This document shows, in pieces, positions 7,216 to 10,171 of a DNA stretch of 10,171 nucleotides. The first letter of the stretch is position 1. Each line of letters starts with the position of its first letter. Made by a program: the position numbers and the translations under genes. The DNA lies in assembly GCA_034666665.1 (NCBI GenBank), contig JAXDLK010000260.1:1-10171 (forward strand). The letters are read 5' to 3'. Below the pieces are notes generated by a model. That model did not search any database. It was given only the letters and a program-made list of their open reading frames with translations, and was not told the DNA's origin. The stretch is from JAXDLK01 sp034666665 (GTDB taxonomy: Bacteria; Desulfobacterota; Binatia; JACPRU01).

Positions 7216-7985
7216 TGGCCGACGTGAAGCGGACGATCCTAGTTGTCGAAGACGAAGCGGACATCCGCGATCTCGTCCGCTACAACCTCGAGCAGGACGG
7301 CCTCGCGGTGCTCGATGCCGCGGACGGCGAGATCGGCATGGCGATCGCACGCCGAGAGCGGCCCGCGCTGGTCGTGCTCGACCTGATGCTCCCCGGGATG
7401 AACGGGCTCGAAGTCTGCCGCGCGCTGCGCTCGACGGAGAGCACCGCGCGCATTCCGATCCTGATGCTGACCGCTCGGGCCACCGAGACGGACAAAGTTC
7501 TCGGGCTCGAGATGGGCGCCGACGACTACGTGACCAAGCCGTTCAGTCCGCGCGAGCTCGTGGCCCGGGTCCGCGCCGTGCTGCGGCGGGCCTACGGCGT
7601 GGAATCGGACCGCCCGCGCGAGATCTACGAGCGCGGGCGGCTGCGCGTCGACCTCGACACCTACGAGGTCTTCCTCGAGGGCAAGCCGATCGCTCTCTCC
7701 CTCCGCGAGTTCGAGCTGCTGAAGTTCTTCCTGCAGTACCCGGACCGCGTCTTCACGCGTCCGGAGATCCTCGACCTCGTCTGGGGGCAGGACACCTACG
7801 TCGAGCCGCGCACCGTCGACGTCCATGTCCGCCGGCTGCGCGAACGGATCGAGCGCGACGACGCGAACCCGGAGCTGATCCTCACGGTGCGCGGCGTCGG
7901 CTACAAATTCAAGCCCGACGCGCTCGTGGTCCCGGCGGGCGCCGAGCGCCCGCGCTCCGGGGCGCGAAGGACCGCGAAAGCGTGA
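7215..7985 (+). CDS. phoB: Phosphate response regulator PhoB (OmpR/PhoB family)
   Basis: PhoB is the transcription factor activated by PhoR-dependent phosphorylation, expected to bind Pho boxes and switch on phosphate-scavenging genes. The receiver domain (about 7-124) has the acidic pair Glu12/Asp13, phospho-acceptor Asp56 in VVLDLMLP, Thr86 and Lys108 in TKPF. The winged-helix DNA-binding domain follows (about 140-233), with SLREFELL, the recognition-helix segment VDVHVRRLRERI and the wing VRGVGYKF. The 256-residue length exceeds E. coli PhoB (229), mainly through a basic, probably disordered tail of about 23 residues after the wing. The ATG overlaps the phoU stop (TGATG) with no strong Shine-Dalgarno, so translation is probably coupled. 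An upstream in-frame extension exists only as a shadow inside phoU. The neighbouring genes make PhoB the right member of this large family. Confidence 0.93.
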   Translation: MADVKRTILVVEDEADIRDLVRYNLEQDGLAVLDAADGEIGMAIARRERPALVVLDLMLPGMNGLEVCRALRSTESTARIPILMLTARATETDKVLGLEMGADDYVTKPFSPRELVARVRAVLRRAYGVESDRPREIYERGRLRVDLDTYEVFLEGKPIALSLREFELLKFFLQYPDRVFTRPEILDLVWGQDTYVEPRTVDVHVRRLRERIERDDANPELILTVRGVGYKFKPDALVVPAGAERPRSGARRTAKA

Positions 7986-9358
7986 GCGTGCGGCGCCTCT
8001 TCGTCGCGTTCTTCGTTCCCGTCGCCGCCAGCCTGACCGTCTTCTTCTTGCTCGCGCTCGCCGGCGAATCGCGCGCCGCGAAATTCAACGCCTACCTGGT
8101 GTCGTCGCTCCTCGGCGGGGGGCTCGCTGCCCTGCTCGGCGCTCTCTTCGAGCGGCGACTGCGGGCCATCGAGACGCGTACCTGGCCGCTGGCGGCCGAT
8201 TCGGAACCCGCGCCGCTCGCGGGCGACGACCCGATCGACGCCCTCGAGCGGCGCGTCGCCGGGATGGATCGCCAGCTCCGGTCGCAGCTCGCGCGCGCCG
8301 AAGCGGAACGCGGGCGCCTGGAAGCCGTTCTCCGCAACATGGTGGACGGCGTGGTCGTGCTCGGAGTCGACGGACGGATCGTGCTCTGCAACGCGGCGGC
8401 CGCGGTCCAGCTCGGCATCCCGTCGGTCGGCGAGTTCCTCGGTGCGCGGCTCTCCGCGCTCTGCCGCAAGCCCGACGTCGTCGGTCTCGTCGACGAGCTG
8501 CTCGGCAGCACGGAGCAGCCGTCGCCTCGGGAGATCGTGATCGAGAGCGGCCAGAGGCGTGTGCTGTGGGTGAGTGCCGCTCGGCTCGTCGAGCCTGACG
8601 GCCGCCACGGGGCGATCCTGGTGCTGCACGACGTCACCCGGCTGCGCCAGCTCGAGGCGGTGCGCGCGGACTTCGTCGCGAACGTCTCTCACGAGCTCCG
8701 AACCCCGCTGACGGCGATCCGCGGCTATGCCGAGACGCTCCTGACCGGCGCGCTCGACGAGCCGACGAGGGCACGCTCGTTCGTGCAGGTGATCGAGCGC
8801 CACTCCGAGCGCCTGTCGCGTCTGATCGACGATCTGCTCACGCTTTCCGACCTGGAGCTCGGCCGGGCAGCTCTCCACCCCGAGTCGCTGTCGATCGCCG
8901 AAGCCGTCGATGCAGCCTTCGAGGTGGTGCGCGCCAAGGCCGACAGACATCACATCCAGCTGCGCACCGATCTCTCGCCCGACCTGCCGCCGATCCATGC
9001 CGATCGGGACCGGATCGAGCAGGTGGTGATCAACCTCGTCGACAACGCGATCAAGTACAGCCCGCCCGACGCCAGGGTGTCCGTGCGAGCGCGCCGCCTC
9101 GGGAATGGCGACGGCGGCGGGGCCGTCGAGCTCGAGGTCGTCGACGGTGGCATCGGCATTCCCGAAAAGGACATCCCGCGCCTGACGGAGCGGTTCTTCC
9201 GCGTCGACCGTGCTCGATCGCGCGAGCTCGGCGGCACCGGCCTCGGTCTCGCGATCGTGAAGCACATCGTCCAGGCACACGGGGGGACGATGGCGATCGA
9301 GAGCCGCGTCGACGTGGGAACCACCGTGCGCCTGACGTTGCCGCGCGGAGAGGCCTGA
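7982..9358 (+). CDS. phoR: Phosphate regulon sensor histidine kinase PhoR
   Basis: PhoR is the membrane-bound kinase and phosphatase of PhoB. Two N-terminal hydrophobic segments (about 7-27 and 38-55) are joined by a loop of about ten residues, too short for a periplasmic sensor domain; this fits sensing through PstSCAB-PhoU. A linker with a charged helix (about 84-117) leads to a PAS domain (about 112-220). The HisKA domain contains SHELRTP with phospho-acceptor His237. The ATPase domain has N-box NLVDNAIKYS (Asn351/Asn355), G1 box DGGIGI (388-393, where DxG is usually DTG or DNG), F-box FFRVD (405-409) and G2 box GGTGLGL (417-423). All catalytic residues appear present. The GTG start lies in a GTGA overlap with the phoB stop. 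It is the last gene of the plus-strand block. Length (458) is typical. Confidence 0.93.
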   Translation: MSVRRLFVAFFVPVAASLTVFFLLALAGESRAAKFNAYLVSSLLGGGLAALLGALFERRLRAIETRTWPLAADSEPAPLAGDDPIDALERRVAGMDRQLRSQLARAEAERGRLEAVLRNMVDGVVVLGVDGRIVLCNAAAAVQLGIPSVGEFLGARLSALCRKPDVVGLVDELLGSTEQPSPREIVIESGQRRVLWVSAARLVEPDGRHGAILVLHDVTRLRQLEAVRADFVANVSHELRTPLTAIRGYAETLLTGALDEPTRARSFVQVIERHSERLSRLIDDLLTLSDLELGRAALHPESLSIAEAVDAAFEVVRAKADRHHIQLRTDLSPDLPPIHADRDRIEQVVINLVDNAIKYSPPDARVSVRARRLGNGDGGGAVELEVVDGGIGIPEKDIPRLTERFFRVDRARSRELGGTGLGLAIVKHIVQAHGGTMAIESRVDVGTTVRLTLPRGEA

Positions 9359-9374
9359 CGACTGGGGCGTGCGG

Positions 9375-9403
9375 CGGCGAGGTCGCGGAGATTCTCCTCG
9401 CCG
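9375..9403. terminator. GC-rich hairpin between convergent genes, possible terminator
   Basis: CGGCGAGG (9375-9382) and CCTCGCCG (9396-9403) form a perfect 8-pair stem around a 13-base loop, 16 bases after the phoR stop. No T-run follows on either strand, so it is not a canonical intrinsic terminator. It lies in the 106-base convergent spacer between phoR and the PiT gene, where a bidirectional terminator or an RNA 3'-end-protecting structure would be expected. The rest of the spacer shows only short GC-rich palindromes such as the one at 9448-9457. Confidence 0.35.
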
Positions 9404-9464
9404 GCGTCCTTGCTCGTTCCGCACGGGAGACGCGGCTCGGGCGAACGCGCGGCCGCGGTCGACG

Positions 9465-10171
9465 TCAGGGGATCACGAGCAGCAATTTGAAGAGCCGCAC
9501 CGTGAGCGCCGCGATCAACCCCGCTGCCGGAATCGTCAACACCCATGCCACCACGATTCCGAAGGCGACGCCCCAGCGGACCGCGGACAGCCTGGTCGAA
9601 GACCCCACGCCGATGATCGCGCCGGTGATCGTGTGCGTCGTCGAGACCGGGATGCCGAAGTGGGTCGCCAGGAACAGGGTCGCGGCGCCCGCGGTCTCGG
9701 CACAGAAGCCGCCGTAGGGTCTGAGCTTCGCGATCCGCATGCCCATCGTCTTGACGATGCGCCAACCGCCGAACGCCGTTCCGATCGCCATCGCGGCGTG
9801 GCACGAGAAGATGATCCACGCGGTCTTCAGGTCCAGGACGCTGAGCTGCGTGTCCGGGCGGAGCGAGCCCGCAGCCACCAGCACGGCGACGATCACGCCC
9901 ATGGTCTTCTGCGCGTCGTTGCCGCCGTGACCGAGAGAATAGAGTGCTGCCGAGAACAACTGTCCGCGGCGGAACAAGGCGTCGACCTTTCCGGGAGTGG
10001 ACCGGCGGAACAGCCACGCGACCGCGAGCATCAGCAGTCCGCCCAGCAAGAATCCGAGGAGCGGCGAGATGACGATGAACTCCATCGCCGCGCCGAGCTT
10101 GTCCCAGCGGAGCGAATCCCAGCCGGCGTTGGCGACGCCAGCACCGGCGAAACCGCCCATGATCGCGTGCG
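9465..10171 (-). CDS. PiT-family inorganic phosphate permease, C-terminal part (5' end outside window)
   Basis: PiT proteins are secondary inner-membrane carriers that import phosphate, usually as a metal-phosphate complex driven by the proton gradient (or with sodium), at lower affinity than Pst. The frame stays open to the right edge, so the Met at 10160 is internal (the residues before it read HAI, continuing a HAIMGG motif); about 234 residues are visible. Signatures are GHGGNDAQKTMG (residues 78-89 counted from that Met), the second copy of the family's GxNDxx motif, and GIPVSTTHTITGA (169-181). Several hydrophobic segments fill the rest (about 28-50, 112-131, 195-223). By family length roughly 100 N-terminal residues should lie beyond the window. 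It is convergent with phoR and so transcribed separately from pst; a DUF47/PhoU-like partner gene often precedes such carriers, but that region is not visible. Confidence 0.92.
   Translation of the reverse strand, partial: HAIMGGFAGAGVANAGWDSLRWDKLGAAMEFIVISPLLGFLLGGLLMLAVAWLFRRSTPGKVDALFRRGQLFSAALYSLGHGGNDAQKTMGVIVAVLVAAGSLRPDTQLSVLDLKTAWIIFSCHAAMAIGTAFGGWRIVKTMGMRIAKLRPYGGFCAETAGAATLFLATHFGIPVSTTHTITGAIIGVGSSTRLSAVRWGVAFGIVVAWVLTIPAAGLIAALTVRLFKLLLVIP

Noticed and set aside
9143..9160. Possible defect in the PhoR G1 box, DGGIGI in place of DTGIGI or DNGIGI
   Set aside because: The essential Asp and the glycines are kept and only the variable middle residue differs, so there is no reason to call the kinase inactive.
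7901..9424. A 507-residue minus-strand open frame opposite phoR
   Set aside because: It has no domain or plausible composition, and phoR on the other strand has every histidine kinase motif.
9448..9457. Palindrome CGCGGCCGCG near the PiT stop as an operator or terminator
   Set aside because: Short GC palindromes are expected by chance at this base composition. It has no spacer loop or T-run and sits at a 3' end.
8950..10017. A minus-strand open frame overlapping both the PiT gene and phoR
   Set aside because: It is out of frame with the clear PiT motifs (GGNDAQK, PVSTTHT) and is Arg/Pro/Ser-rich, as expected of a shadow.
1..10171. Frequent GATCG and CGATCG words as a possible repeat or uptake signal
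   Set aside because: They fall mostly where GC-rich coding sequence has Ile (ATC) or Asp (GAT) codons followed by G-starting codons. There is no regular spacing or longer shared context.

Overview
The window is a high-GC bacterial chromosome segment carrying one nearly complete phosphate acquisition and phosphate-sensing module. A partial outer-membrane porin ending in Phe, a secreted periplasmic binding protein and a PhoR/PhoB pair point to a Gram-negative (diderm) organism. The enlarged PstC (752 aa) and PstA (538 aa) belong to the long permease type known from Pseudomonas and other proteobacteria. GC-rich codon use fits many lineages, so I do not name a phylum.

Layout, left to right. The 3' end of a porin-like gene (1-689) is followed by a 79-base gap with a possible degenerate Pho box and a strong ribosome binding site. 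Then come seven tightly packed plus-strand genes: pstS (769-1749), pstC (1757-4015), pstA (4012-5628), pstB (5646-6509), phoU (6526-7215), phoB (7215-7985) and phoR (7982-9358). Spacings inside this block are 7 bases, a 4-base overlap, 17 bases, 16 bases, a 1-base overlap and a 4-base overlap, so it reads as one operon. After a 106-base convergent spacer with a GC-rich hairpin, a minus-strand PiT-family phosphate permease (9465-10171) runs off the right edge. No gap exceeds 300 bases, and I saw no RNA gene, mobile element, CRISPR array or insertion sequence.

How the parts fit. The porin may let phosphate or phosphorylated solutes across the outer membrane. PstS would capture phosphate in the periplasm, PstC and PstA form the inner-membrane channel, and PstB supplies ATP hydrolysis. 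PhoU would relay the transport state of PstSCAB to PhoR, which phosphorylates PhoB, the expected activator of the operon. The convergent PiT carrier would provide low-affinity uptake when phosphate is plentiful.

The most notable features are the periplasmic domains inserted in both permease subunits: a probable seven-bladed propeller in PstC and a small beta domain plus helical hairpin in PstA. The long forms are known as a class, but their function is, to my knowledge, poorly explained. I see no wholly new system here.
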